64,000 nucleotides of DNA from Ichthyophthirius multifiliis. Its lineage: Eukaryota; Ciliophora; Oligohymenophorea; Hymenostomatida. The stretch spans positions 1 to 64,000 of the forward strand of contig NW_004086336.1 of assembly GCF_000220395.1 (NCBI RefSeq), given 5' to 3'. Positions 12,542 through 26,277 of the stretch are shown here, piece by piece (position 1 is the first letter of the stretch; every line of letters begins with the position of its first letter). Made by a program: the position numbers and the translations under genes. The notes beneath the pieces were generated by a model. It saw nothing but the letters and a program-made list of their open reading frames with translations, was not told where the DNA came from and did no database searches.

Positions 12542-13966
12542 TCAGGGACTTATACTGTGTTACTCTTAGATATTTTAAAGGATATAATCGTTAATTTCCT
12601 TAATAAACTTAATTAAAAAATCTTAAATTTATTAATAAAGCCATTTATTTTTTTATTTTACTTTATATCTTTAATTATAAATTATACCAAATTTATTATC
12701 TTTTTAAGCTTCTTCATTAAAAATTTATTTTTTGTGAACTCTTATCCTTTAATAGATGCTTAAATATATATATTTTTATAATTATATTTTTTTTATATTC
12801 TTAACAGTTTTCAATATTTAGAATTATATAGTCTTTATCAAATTAGGTTATTTTGAGAATTGAAATAATTATAATTTAATGATTGTTTAATAAAAACATA
12901 AACTTTTCAATTTAAAAAGGCCATTAAAATTCAAAATATCTTAATACGAATTTCTGATTGATTTTTGATTTTTCCTATATTTTTGTAATAATTTAGATTA
13001 TTATTTATTATATATTATTAAGTAGATGACTCTTAATAATTACTTTACTAATAAAAGTTAATAAAATTTAATACTTTCAATAGGCTAATTATTTTTTAAG
13101 TGTTAAAATACAGATGTTTTTAAATCTAAACTAAGAAATTTTTTGGAGACATTTATTAAATTCTCTAGGATTTCCAAAAAATATTTATCCATAATTCCTC
13201 TATTTATTATTCTTATTTTGAGTAGGATTTATTTTTATATCTCTTTATTTCTAATAAAAATATTCAGTATTTTTATTATTTTCATATTTCTAAATCTTAA
13301 TTAATTATTTACATATGTTTTCTATGTTTATTATTTATATTCTGTATTTTTATTTATATTTATAGTGTTAATAAAAAATATTAAATTTGTAAATCTCTAG
13401 AATACTAAGCCTATCTTATTTTAATAACCTAAAGTTTTTTATATAAAAAGCTTTATTTAATTAGATATATAAGGTTTTCCTGAAAATTAAATAGCTAATT
13501 ATCTATTTAGAAGACTAAATTTATTAAATTTTTAGCTTGTTAAGGAGTTTTTCCATAAAGCATTTCATATAATATTAATGCAATACACCAAAGATCAGTT
13601 TTAGATGTATATTGGTATTTATTTAGAATTTTTAATTTTTATAAATTATTTTTATATTATTTGAATACTTTATTTTTCTGGTATTTCTTGTCTTTTTTTG
13701 ACATCTGCCTTAAATCATCTTAATTATAATATTGAGATAATAAATATATATTTTGTTTCAGGTTTAAAATACATCAAATAGATATACAAGGTTTTCATGT
13801 TTTAGATTTTTAATTATATTTTTTTCAGATTATAACATCTTTATTACATAGTCTGTTTTTAATGAATAAAGATGCATCACTTTTATTGCTTCTATTTTAT
13901 CTGTTTAAAAATTCGTACTTATTTATACATTACCCGAAGAAAAATCTTATACAAATACTTAAAGAA
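12542..13966 (-). pseudogene. ULK/ATG1-like kinase pseudogene lacking the catalytic loop
   Basis: Reading down from about 13966, an N-lobe is visible: a degraded glycine loop (FSSGN), EAIKVM with the ATP lysine, the alpha-C region (MLQSEKNIIKNLKHENLVYLF) and FDVFQT. An in-frame TGA follows at once, then in a shifted frame LSQYYNQDDLRQMSKKD, which matches the hinge region of ULK-type kinases. The next recognisable block is ILNKYQYTSKTDLWC then LILYEMLYGKTP, the subdomain IX-X region. Everything between (HRD, DFG, start of the activation segment, about 60-70 codons) is absent. A further open stretch ends in HSISP at TGA 12542. With a stop, at least one frameshift and loss of the catalytic core, this is a pseudogene or a badly assembled locus. 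Boundaries are approximate. Confidence 0.65.
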
Positions 13967-14457
13967 AATATTTAATTTTTAATATATGAAATCTGATTAA
14001 TATTTTATGAATGTATCTATATTTATTTTTTTATTAATTTTTAATTTCTTTTTATGAATTTTATTTTTTTAATTATTAAATTATTCTTTATAAAATAATT
14101 AAAAAAATATAAGTTAAAAATTAATATTTATTAGTTTTAAATATTTTCTTTGTTTTATCTGAATACATTTTAGATTTATTTACTATATAAAGAAAATAAA
14201 ATATTTTTTTAAAAAATAAATATTTTTATATATATATATTTAAATTATTATTATAATAATAATGTTTATATAAACTTTTTAAAAATTTTAATATATTTTA
14301 AACTTTAAAATTTTTAAAAATTTTAAATAAATAAAATATATAATAAACAGAAATATTTATGACTATTATTTAAATTTAATTTTAAATAATTAATCTTTTA
14401 ATTCAATATTATTTTAAAACAATTAATTTATAAATTTTAAATTTTAAAAATAAAAAA
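13967..14457. other. Spacer between divergent loci
   Basis: A+T-rich; probably 5' flank of the plus-strand PAS membrane protein gene. No gene seen. Confidence 0.5.
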
Positions 14458-17400
14458 ATGAATTAAATATAATATGACGATGACGATAAAAGTAGTCTTG
14501 AAAAAATGCAAGATTCACTCAAATTTGTCATTTTTGAAATTTTATATCATTTAATAAATTAAGGAGATTCATTTTCATTTATAATATATGTAATATTTAT
14601 ATTTATAGAGACATTTTAAATATTTTTTTGGTATTTTACAACTGATGTAATAAAATAAAATAACTAAAATTAAAATTAATATAAAATTTAGATAAAAGAT
14701 CTTTGGATTATAGTTAATTTAGCAAATAGTCTTGAAAAATTTTTTGGATATTTTTTAATAGTCCCATAGTGTACTTCTTTTGATTAATTAGTAGTTGCAA
14801 TTTATGCTATTATTGGTATTTTCAGTTTAATGCTATTCTTAATATTATATGTTTCTTGTAAAATTAAAAATGGAATTACCGGTTTATCTGGAGCCATATC
14901 TATCATAAAAGTATTTTCTTAAAGATAATTTTTAAATATATTTTATAAAAATTAGATTTTCTGCTAAATAATTTTACCTATTTTATATCTACCGTTTTTC
15001 GATTTATTTTTAAGTATAATGAGGTGTAAACCAAATGATTAAGGATAATATATGCATAAAATATTTGTGGAAGTATAATGTTATTAAGGTAATAATCTGT
15101 TACATTCATTTTTCGCAGGCGTTGCTGCCTTATTACTGTTTTTTGTTACATATTTAGCAACTATCACTAATTTTGAATCTAGATATATATCAAACAGAAT
15201 AATAATAAAGTAAAATAAAAAATAAATAACTATATTTTTATATTTTAAAAGATTATCAGGAAGAGATGATATAAAGATGATGATTTTTAAGACATTTTTA
15301 GTATTAGGGTTTACTTATTTAGATACAAGTGATTTACTCATTTTAATACTAATTTCAATAACTGCAAATTCAATGAATATATTTTTAGCTTTTAATAAAT
15401 CCTCAAATATTTTAAATTATATGTACAATAAAGTAACTAATTCTTAAGCTGCAGTAATTTTTTGGACTACATTAATTACTATTTTTGGTTAAATTATGGT
15501 TTTTACTGATTTCAAAGGTGTGGCTTATATTTGGTTTATAGGAATTCCTTTTCTCATTTCAATTGTTTTTTTGAGAAGAGAATATAGATATGATCTTATG
15601 ATGGTCGATTCAAATAAATTTGATTCTTTAAATTAAGCTATTTCTTAGATTTTATATTTGACCAGATGCCTTAATTACTATAGTATTTTTTATATTATAT
15701 TTAATTAATATTTTTGTTAATTAAAAAAGATTCGGATAGAAATATTGCTGCTATATTAGATGGATTTGTAGACTATCATAGAACTATATGTAATAGAGAA
15801 GATTGTCCATGCTAATAAAAAAACATGAACTAAAAAAAAATAAAAAAATTTATTAAAAGTATATTATTATATCAAAAAAAATATATACATATATTTAGAA
15901 ATCATTTGTATTAAATAAATTTAAAAGATGCTAAGGCAGGATAATTTGATGATGAAATAAAAGATAAATTTGTAGTTTTAGTTTATTTAATTGAACGTAT
16001 CTTTGTTTTAGCATTAACAAAATTTCCAGGTTGTACATAATTACGTGTAAATCATGCACTTTTTTTATTAGATAAAATGAAGAGTGCCTAATAAGCTTTA
16101 TAAGAACTTGAACTTGCATAAGAAGAAAGACCTTATTTAGATGAATAATTTTAAATTTTTAGATATAAGAAATTAATCGAAGATAATATGATGGAAGCAA
16201 GAAAAAATACAGTTTCAAATAAAAATAATAATGAAAATGTAAATGAAATAACATCTGATAGCGGAAATAAAGAACTTATTAATAATATTGAATAGTCAAC
16301 TGCCCTTCATATGGATTTTTGGTCTTAATTATCTGAAGATACGCCTGATTTATGTAGGGTTTATGAAATTGGAACGAAACTTAATTACTATAATTAACTT
16401 GTTAAAGATAGTTGGAAAAAATAAAATAGAATAAATTCTGATATTTCACCTAATTTATTAAGAACATATGCTAGATATCTTCTTGATGTTTTAAATGATA
16501 AAGAATAAGCTTTTGAAGTCATTTAGAAGTATTATAATCCTTAGATGTATTATTTAAATTTTTTATTTAAAGATTAAAAACATCATAAGGAGGAAATATT
16601 GATAGAAGTAAAACTACGAATAATATTAATGATTTTTAAAATGAATCAACTGGATTAATATCTATTTCTGCAGAAGATGTATTATTTTTATATCTAGGTT
16701 TTCTATTTATATTTAAATTTCTTAAAAGGTATCATTTGCAAGGATATCAGCATTAAATTAAACTGCTGCCATGTATTTTGGGTATTCAAAATCTGAACTC
16801 ATAAGTATTTATTTTTTTATATTTAAGGTTTTTTAACTTTATTATAAAATAATTAAGATCGAAAAATCAATCATATAATGCCTTAATAATGGGCTGAATA
16901 ACATGATTCTTTTATAGAAGATTATTTACATCATTTAGAATCTAAAGTATTAAATAAGGAAAGGCTTTTGTTTGGAAAATAAAAAAATGGTTATATTTTT
17001 CCTAGTTATATGTACATAAGAGTAAATTAATTAGATATTATTACAATATTTTTTTAAATTAAAAAAAAAATGAATAGTATGTTCCAAGCTATTTGCACGG
17101 AACCTAATTTATAGCAACTGTAAGAATAGAAAAATATTTTAAATTAGTAGCTTATATGACTACAAATAAATCTGATTTAGAAATTACAAATATAACACCA
17201 AGTTTAAAAAATAATTTATTTATTCACAAATATTAAAATAAATAGATTGTATAAGCCTTTTTGAATTAAGTTTAGGGATACTAAATAAAAAAAAACCTTC
17301 TATAATTGATTTAATTCCAGAATTTAATGAATTATTACCTCTATTAAAATAAAAAGGAGGACATAATATATAATTAACTGCAACTCTAAACCAAGCATAA

Positions 17401-20284
17401 AACTTTAATATTTAAGTAAAGGAAATATCATTTAGAGGAAACAAAGTTATATTAGGATACGAAATTCGTTTTGAGAAAATAATAAAGGATACTCCAAATA
17501 TGTTTGAAACAAATGAAGAAAATTAACAAAATACTAATTAGTTAAGTTCAGCAAGAGCTAAAAAAAATAATATTAGTTCCATTTAATATAAACTTATTTT
17601 TAGATACGATTATGAAAACCATTAATTTAATGGAGAAAATACTGCTAATATTTAGATGTGCAAAGTCGATAATTCTCTTTTATATCAAAATAATACATAA
17701 ATAGGTTTTTTTTATTTAGATATTTTATTTACTTTTCTTATTTAGATTCAAAAAATATTGATATCGCTATGAATTTCTCTACACACCAAATAGATCAATC
17801 GAATAGAGAAAAAGATTTTATTGAAGAATAAAATGCTTAAAAATTATAAGTTGATTATGGAAAAGGTATCCGTGCAGTAAGATTAATAAGAAATTAATTA
17901 GTTGATGTTGAAGATATGAAAAGAGATGAGTAAGATGGAGAGGAAGAAGAAGAAGAATAAGGATAATAGTTTGAATAATGTTTATTTTTATTATTATTTT
18001 ATATATTAAAAAAATAAAATAAGAAAAAAATGAATCTGGAGGTAAATAATAAGTTAGCTAACTGGAATATAATGAAAGCGAATCTGCAGAAACAAATGTG
18101 TTTAAGAATAAGTAGAAATTAGTTTAAATTCTAAATGAAAATAAATCAAATTCTAATGGTAGTTTAGAAATTTTTAAATGGTCAGGAGTAGTAATATTAT
18201 TAATTTTAGGAATTATTGCAATTATTAATTATATTTCAACCTAAAATTAATTTAATTTAATGTATTCATGTTATGATTTGGTTGCTAAAGTAAAAAAATT
18301 ATATTATAAATTTTAAAAATACACAAAATAAAACATAAGAGTAATATCAGATAATCATTAGTATAAAGAATTCTTTTTAAATTATATAATTACAGATTAG
18401 TAAATTATGGTTTATATCCTGTTTTTGGTGATACTTTATCTATTGATTAAAGTGATTTAGATAACTCAATATAAGAATTATAATAAATTTAGCAAGAACT
18501 TTTTTAATCTTCAAACTCAATGCAGGCAGACTAAATAAGCTTATATTCTGAACAAACAGTAATTATAAAATCAAGTTAGTAGGGAGAAGTAAAGGAATTA
18601 AAAGTCGACATTAATTAAGCTACTCTATAGTTTATATCTGCAAGTTTAAACCTTAGAAGTGGCTAAATAGATAGTTATGTCAATAATAATTAAATGTATT
18701 TTATTGAATATAACGCTTTAAATGAATATTATTTAGCTTTAAAATAATCGGCTAATTATTATGTAGAAGATTTAGTTGATTACATACAATCAAAAAGTGA
18801 AACTTATATTACTTATTTAATTATTTCTATTATTTTTTGTGTACTTAGTTTCTGTTTTATCACTCCTATTTTTTCTTTTGTGAGTAAAAATTAAGAAACT
18901 GTTCTTAAATTATTCTTAGAAATTCCTGTTGCTTAAATAAAGTAATTTTATTCTAAGTGTGAGTAATTTTAAAATGGAATGTAATTAGGAGAAGATGATA
19001 ATGTTAGTGAATTAGGTTATTTTATTTATAATTATTATTTAAAATCATTTTATCAAAAAAGATGAAATTATTTAAGAAGAAGAGGATAGTGTAGAAGGTA
19101 TTAGTAGAAAAAGAAAAAAAAGAAAATTCAAATGGGAAAGTATTGATAAAAGAAATTTCATTATAAAATTTTTATTAAGTCTTATTTTATTAGAAGGTTA
19201 TTTTATTGCTACATATTTTGTTAGTACTTCTTTATAAAATTCACTAGCATCTATTGTTAGTGAGATGAACTCTACATGCTAATCTGAATCTTATTATACG
19301 TTTGCTAATAATGCTTTGAGAAAAACATTTCTTGATTAAGAATTTAGTATAACTGCTTAAAAGCCTGAATTCACTATTAATAACATAATGATGAATTTAA
19401 ATGAAATTAATACTAATATGCATACTGTTAAATTTTATTTTATATTATATAAAAAAATAAAAAAAAAATATATTAGGAACATGCTAAGAATATAGTATAT
19501 CATACAAGTACATATAATAGCTATTTTGAATCTGTTAATGATTTAAATGCTTGTATTATTATTCAAGAATTATTGGTAAAAAAGCAAGCAGATTGTGAAG
19601 CTTTTGCTAATTCTATTATAAAAGAAGTTATCACTTTTTTATATTTTTTAGCAATATTAATTAAAAAAAAATTACAATTAATTTTAATATATTTAAAAGG
19701 GTCTAGGATTAGCTATTATTAGACATTTTGAAAATATTAGATACGTTATAACTCTTTATAATAATTTCTTGAAAGATCCAAATGCAGAGTTTCCAGCAGA
19801 AGAAAACATTGTTTTAGCCTAAGTTATAAACGATATAACAAAAAATAAGATTGCAAACATATTAAAATTAAAAATATATACAGAAATAAGTAAATAAAAT
19901 TATATTAATTAAAACATATATTTAAATTTATTATTTTTATGCATTTAAAGATGAAATGTAAGATGATTATGCAAGAAATTTACTAAAGGCTTTAGTGACT
20001 AAATTTAAACAAAATATATAAGGACAAATAAGTTCTAATTAAACAACTAGAGTTACTCTTTTTATTTGTTTCATGGTTTTATTGGTTTTCATATATATTT
20101 GCTTTTGGATTCCAATAATAACTAAAATATCTAGAGAAGTAAAAAAATTATTATTTTTTATATTTCTTATTAATGTTTTAAGACTGCTAGGACTACAACA
20201 ATGCTTAGTATCATACCATTAAAAACTATAGTATAAATAAAGACAATTAAAGATTATATAAATAAACTACTTAAAATAGAGTGA
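14458..20284 (+). CDS. PAS-domain multi-pass membrane protein (TmcB type)
   Basis: Sixteen exons: 14458-14646, 14692-15209, 15252-15682, 15730-16546, 16573-16678, 16729-16804, 16858-17021, 17078-17704, 17746-17979, 18024-18289, 18340-19015, 19062-19426, 19477-19626, 19700-19889, 19951-20138, 20183-20284. Introns are 26-73 nt and all phases agree if one A is restored in the A6 tract at 17206-17211; the sum is then exactly 1,700 codons. N-terminal third: several hydrophobic helices. Around residues 680-790: a PAS-like region (NQTAAMYFGYSKSELINRKI, IMPQQWAEQHDSFIEDYL, LNKERLLFGKQKNGYIFP). C-terminal half: further membrane helices separated by polar loops. This order is that of the large tiny-macrocysts B (TmcB) family, greatly expanded in ciliates; the Dictyostelium namesake is a sensor-like membrane protein. 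Ligand unknown. Confidence 0.85.
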
Positions 20285-20752
20285 ATTTTATTATTTAATT
20301 CAAATATAAAGAATATATAATTGTTAGTTTAAATATTAAATTTGTGTGAAAATAATATAAAAAAATTATTTTTAAATATCTTATAAATTTATATATTTTA
20401 GATAAAATCTAAATTAAAATTAAAACAATATTTTTTTTAAAGGACAATTTTATTATAATCCTTCAGTTATTTTTATTAAAATAAAACTCTAAAATAATAA
20501 TATTTAAATGCTATTTTTAGTGATATATGTTTCTTTAAAATCAAATATAAATAGTTAATATTGCATTACTAATGCTATAAATATTATTGCTAAAATATTT
20601 TAGATTCTATAATTTAAAAATAAAAAAAAGAATTAATATATTTTTTAAAATTTTTATTGACATATTATTATAAAATTAAAGAAAATGTTTATATAACTTT
20701 ATAAATAATAAATATTTTTTATTTATATGTATTTTATAATTTTTAATTTTCT
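20285..20752. other. Spacer between convergent genes
   Basis: 3' flanks of the PAS membrane protein gene and CFAP52. Nothing else seen. Confidence 0.5.
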
Positions 20753-22744
20753 TCAATCAAATATATTCCAAACAAATATATTACCGTCACATCCTCCAGA
20801 AATAATTTATTTATCATCAAAAGAGAAACAAACTGTATTGATAGTTCCAGAATGGCCTTTACCTTCTCCAACAAGTTTTCCAGTAGAAAATTCCCATATT
20901 TTAACAACTTACTATGACCCTCCAGTAGCGAAATATTTTCCGTTATTAGATAAGTGTAAGCACATACATTCATCATCTGCTTTATTATCTTTAGAAGTAT
21001 GAATAATTTTAGTAGGATTAGACTAATTAAGATTCCAGTAAGTTATTTATCTATCTTAACCAGTAGTAATAGCAATTTAATGGTCTTAAGTTGTATCGAA
21101 AGAATTTATACCTCCCATTCTCTGTATATGTGCATTAATACGTTTTTCGTTTTTTAAATCCCAACAAAGTACTAATAAAAAAATTAAAAAAGAATAATAA
21201 ATAAATTTACAAGCTCTATCTTTAGAAGAAGAAAGAACATGAGCATCTTAATCTCCAATAAGTTTGACTTTAGAAACTTTATGAGTATGTTCTTTTAAAT
21301 GAGAAATCATTTCCCTTGATCTCATTTCCCATACTCTAACTTCTCCTTCAAGTCCTCCAGAACAGAAAAACTTCAAATTTTTGCCTAAACATATACTTTA
21401 TACACCTCCTTTATGTGCATTATCTATTTACCATATTAAATTTCCGTTTTCACTATTAAACATTCTAATTTTACCATCTTACCATCCACTTAATACTATT
21501 TCATCATTATGTGTAAGGCATAAAGGATGCCCTGCATTAGAAGCAAAACATCTAGAAACAACAAGATAATCTTATTCAATATTCCATAATCTAATTGAAC
21601 CATCTTCACTACAAGAAGCAAACTTATCAGAAATTCCAGGCGGATAAGCTAAAAATAAAACAGAGTCAGTATGATTTTCACAATGAAGGACCTTTTTTTT
21701 TCATGTTTATTAAAAAAAATTTACTAAGATATTTTTACTTTTTGTAAATTATCATTTCTAACTCTATAAATAAATCCTTTATCAGTTGCACACATTGTTT
21801 CTTATCCGGAAACCATGCAAGAAATGGAATTGACACTTCCAAAAAGTTAAGTAGAAGCTACAGAATCGATTTAATTGTCATTAGTTTTATATAAATTTAC
21901 TTGTCCATTTCCACATCCAACTATAATATGGTTTATGTTTATGGCTTGGATAGATTAAACTCCAAGTGCAGCAACTGTAATAACACAAATAAGAAGTTTA
22001 TTTTTTATTTAAAAACATAAAAAATCTCCTGAAGTGGTTCCTGCAAATAAATAATCTTCTCTATTTTTAGAATATTCAAGGCATTTGTATTCTCTTATTA
22101 CTGATCCTGTATTAATAAATTCATGTTCTATTTATCCTGTTTTTGAATCCAGTTTCCATAAACATATTTGCTTATTTCCTGCTGTTGCGAATTAATATTT
22201 CGCTGTATCTCGAAGTTTAATGTCTTTTGCATATCCTCCCCATCTCATTGTAGTTATTTTTTCAGGAAATATAATACAACTGGCAACTATGTAACTTTTT
22301 TTTTTTTAAAAAAAAAATTAATTATTAAATTTACCCATTTGATGTATCCCATACAAATAGTTTTTTATCTTATGCATTTCCACAACTAAATAATAATTAA
22401 TCATTATGTGAAAATTATACTACAACGACTTCATAATCATGTTCAGAAAGACGAAATTTCGGTTTTTTCTTTTCAAAGTCCCATATTATTACATCTGAAT
22501 TATCACCTATTTAACCTGAAGCTACTAAAAGACCATTATTTGATAATGCTAAGCAGGATATTTAATTATCATGTCCTCGAAGAAAATGTTATTTGTGAGG
22601 ATTCATTAAATTTGTTACTACAATACAAGCTCCTGATATATATAAAAAATCTTCGCCATTTGAATGAACATGTACTGATTTTGGAATTTTGCCGCTAAAT
22701 CCTATTGTATGTTCTAATTCGATAATTGAAGGCTCTTAGTTCAT
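20753..22744 (-). CDS. CFAP52: CFAP52 (WDR16), WD40 axonemal protein
   Basis: Exons 22744-22335, 22294-21739, 21691-21211 and 21171-20753 (introns 40, 47, 39 nt) give 621 residues; human CFAP52 has 620. The N terminus IIELEHTIGFSGKIP, then HKQHFLRGHDNQISCLALS and NNGLLVASGQIG, tracks the CFAP52 start closely. WD repeats run the whole length, including FAGTTSGDFL, FASCSEDGSIRLWNIE, LSGWQDGKIRMFNSENG, CSGGLEGEVRVWEMRS, and a last blade FSFDDKQIISGGCDGNIFVW. CFAP52 is a microtubule inner protein of doublet microtubules in motile cilia. No frameshift is required. The plus-strand small ORFs over this interval are shadows. Confidence 0.93.
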
Positions 22745-22940
22745 TTTTTTATTTATTTTTCTAGATATTTTTTTATTTATTTTAAATTTAAAATGTATAT
22801 ATTTTTTTTTTAAAAATGTATTAATATAAAAAAAAATATAGTTTTATAGTATAATTTAAAGAAAATTATAAATATAAAAATAATTATTCACATAATTATA
22901 ATTACAAATTTTTATTTATATAACATTTATATCAATTAGT

Positions 22941-23699
22941 TCATTCAATAAAATCTTCGCTTTCTAAATCGTATTTAATTATTTTTGGATTAATTTTTAA
23001 CATCTTTACAACATCATTTAATTTCTACTTATTAATATTAATTAAAAAATAAATCACATTATATTTTTATTATATAAATTTATTAAAAACTTCGGCGAAA
23101 AAGTAAATATATTTATGAATATTTTAAAAATGCAAAAATTTTATTGGTTTTTTTATTTTTAAAACTATTTAGATAACAAATTATACAATATTTTAATTAT
23201 TATATTTATTTGTAAAAAGAATATATAAAAAAATTACTAAATCATTATCCTATTCCTTTAATTTTAAATGAAGTTAGATAATAGCAGATTAAGCTCCATT
23301 TAACCATTTTTTAATTTAAATTTCAAAATCATTTATTTCTTTGATTTATTTTTCTGTTACATCAATTTAATTATTTTTATTTTATTATTCTTTTTCCAAT
23401 ATTATAATTTCATTTTTTAAACTTTCAATTTCTTCTTATGATACAATGATATCTTTAGTATTATTTTTTAAAAATGTTGATTATCTTTAATTATCTTAAA
23501 CTTTAAATTATTTATGAAGTTAATTTGATTAGCCGCCTTTAAATTAACATTTTTTCCTTTCAAATTAATTTGATTAATTTGTAGCTATTAAAATAGGCTC
23601 TACATATTAAGAAAATATTAAAATAGGATTTTGTGGAGATATTTCAAGAGTTTTTGTAAACAATTTATTACTTTCGTTTTTTAGTTCATCTGAATTCAT
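22941..23699 (-). CDS. Small coiled-coil protein, two exons, unrecognised
   Basis: Exon 1 is 23699-23238 (154 codons) and starts MNSDELKNESNKLFTKTLEI; it holds SPQNPILIFSQYVEPILIA and a coiled coil (EEIESLKNEIIILEKEQQNK) ending WLNGAQSAIIQLHLKLKEQD. A 210-nt GT...AG segment (23237-23028) is read as an intron because its composition is near pure A+T. The last exon 23027-22941 encodes KLNDVVKMLKINPKIIKYD and ends SEDFIE before TGA. The putative intron has a length divisible by three and no TGA in this frame, so retention cannot be excluded. About 182 residues. It ends 196 bp upstream of CFAP52 on the same strand; no family recognised. Confidence 0.6.
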
Positions 23700-24954
23700 T
23701 TGATGTAAAAATATGTATGATATCTATTAAAATTAATTGATAAAATTAAACAAAATTGTCTAGCTAATAATATTATATAATTACTATAAAAAAAAATATT
23801 TAATTTAAATAAATAATTAATGTATTTAAAGATTAAAAAAGAATATTAAATTATTATGTTTTGTTAATCAAAATAAATCATAATAATATTATTGTATTGA
23901 AATTTAATTTTTATAAATTTAAAATATAATTTGTTTTAATAAAAAAAATTAAGTTAAAAATAATTTTGATTTTATTTGAAAATAAATAATAAATTATAAA
24001 TATTTGATATATTTTTTAAAATAAATATATATATATTTAATATTTAATAAATATATAAATTTATATTTTCTATTAATAGAAATATATATATTAATTAAAC
24101 TAAATATATCTTTATTAGATTTATTTATTGTTATTTTTTTTATATTAAATTATATGTATTTTTATATATATTTAAATTATTTTTTTGTTCAATCTAATGA
24201 TACACATTTCTGAATTTTTAAATTTATTTATTAAAAAAAGATATTTGTCTTAATTCGTAAAAATGCGGAAATTCATTGAGTAAGATTTATAGTTACAAAT
24301 TTTTTTATATTAAAAACATATAGTTAAATTATTATATAATTCATATTAAAAGTTAGTAAAATAATTATTAAATGTAGGTAATTTTAATTCAAAATCAAAA
24401 ATGAATATTCAAACATTTAAAAATAAACACAAACTTTTACTTTTTAACATTATTTTTTATATTTTTCTGAAAATTATTTTAGAATGTAATTAAAAAAAAA
24501 ATGTTAGAAAAATGAATAATTGCTTTTTTTTATTCATTTTTTTTTTTAAATATGTTAAAAATTAAAATATAATTATATATTTTTTTTATAAAAAATTCTA
24601 TAAATTAAAAAAAAATCATAATCCATTTTTCTTTTTTGTTTATTATATTTATGTTTTTTAAAATAATTAATGTATCATATAATTAGCATAAGGCTTTTAT
24701 ATTATAAAAATAAAATAAAAATAGATTGTCTTTCAAAAATCCATTGCTCTTTACTTTAATCGTTTTTGATTAATAGTGATGTGGGTGTAATCAAATACAT
24801 GTTATGTTCCAGAGTTACTGTTTTAAGCTTTTTTATAACGATTTCATTCTCTTATTGAATTTAATGAATATAATTTTTCTTTTATAGTGCATGTTATACA
24901 TAATCGGTATAACAAGTTGAAGTTTTATATAAATGTATTTATTATATAAGTGAA
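23700..24954. other. A+T-rich spacer
   Basis: No supported gene; long poly-A and poly-T runs. Confidence 0.5.
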
Positions 24955-25215
24955 TCAATTTAGTTCCCATAAATATAAATAGTTACATTGATTTTTATTA
25001 ATTACTACTTCAAATTTAGTTATCAAATAATCATAAAGAATTTATTAAGCATTAGAGGCTGAAATATATAACTAGTATTATTCTAAGGTTTTGCTTTAAT
25101 TTTTTACTTCACAAAATTTTTGATTTTTAAGTATTTCAATAGTATTAAAACTATCTAAATCAAATTTAGAATAAATAGTTTCTAAAAATATATTTCTATT
25201 TCTTTTTAATTAAGT
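24955..25215 (-). CDS. Possible gene fragment
   Basis: A minus-strand frame reads like protein, with balanced polar residues: RNIFLETIYSKFDLDSFNTI, then EYQLYI-like text, ISASNAQQILYDYLITKFE and NYLYLWELN before TGA at 24955. A candidate intron (GTTCATATT...AAAAAG) lies just upstream of it, but I could not find a joined upstream exon or a start. It may be the last exon of a gene or a relic. No family recognised. Confidence 0.3.
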
Positions 25216-26124
25216 ATTTTATTTTAAATATTAAAAAAATAATATGAACAAGAATTTTGCTGATTTCTTTTAAAATTCTAAAAAATATACGGTTCAATTT
25301 TACAAATTTTATAGATCTTTTAGTGAAATAAACAGAAAAAACATAATTTATTTTCTTATTATGTTCTATATTATAATTTATATCTATGCAAGTTTTTCTT
25401 AAGACATAAAATATTAATCAGAAATAAAATTTAAAATACTTTATTTAAGTTAGATTTTCAATTTTACTAAACTAATTTTTTGTAAACTAAAATCATACTA
25501 AAAACAAATATTTATTACTATTAATACTTTATACTAAAGTAAATAATAAGTAATAAATTTCAGATAAAAAATAATTAATTCTTTAAAAAATTCTGATTTT
25601 AAATAGTTTAAAAAGTTTAAATAAATAAAACAAATTTAAAAATAAAATTAAAATTTATATTGAATTTATATAAAATTTTAAAATTTTAATTTATAAGTAT
25701 ATATTAAAATTTAATTTAATTATAATTTACGTTTTTATTATATATATATTTGTATAATTCATATATTAAGTTAAAAGTTAAATTAAAAAGATTTATAAAC
25801 AAAAATATATTCTAAATATTAAAAAATATAATGAAAAATATTAAATATTAATATTAATATTTTAATAAATGAAAATATGATATAATTATTAAATATATAT
25901 ATATATAAATATATATATATATATTATAATATATATATAAATATATATATTATGTTAATATAAAAATTTATACTTTAACGTTTTAATTTAAGATAACTAA
26001 ATTATAATAATATAAAAACACTTTTTATTTAATTTTTATAAAAAGGCGAATATTATATAATTTTTAATAATACAAATTATAAAAATTTATATTTTATAAA
26101 TTAAATATAAAAATATATATTTAA

Positions 26125-26167
<43 letters not shown>

Positions 26168-26277
26168 TTAGTTTATACATAAGTTATTTAAATTTTTTTT
26201 TTCAAATTATTTAAATATATTTTAATCTATAAATAATTTAAATATAATTTATACATAAATAATACATTATTTTTTAA
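25216..26277. other. A+T-rich spacer with (AT)n tracts
   Basis: Contains AT dinucleotide tracts near 25893-25952 and 26120-26165; no gene seen. Confidence 0.5.

Noticed and set aside
20727-22698. Plus-strand ORFs over 20727-22698 and the minus-strand ORF at 20743-20976
   Set aside because: All are wrong-frame or antisense readings of CFAP52.
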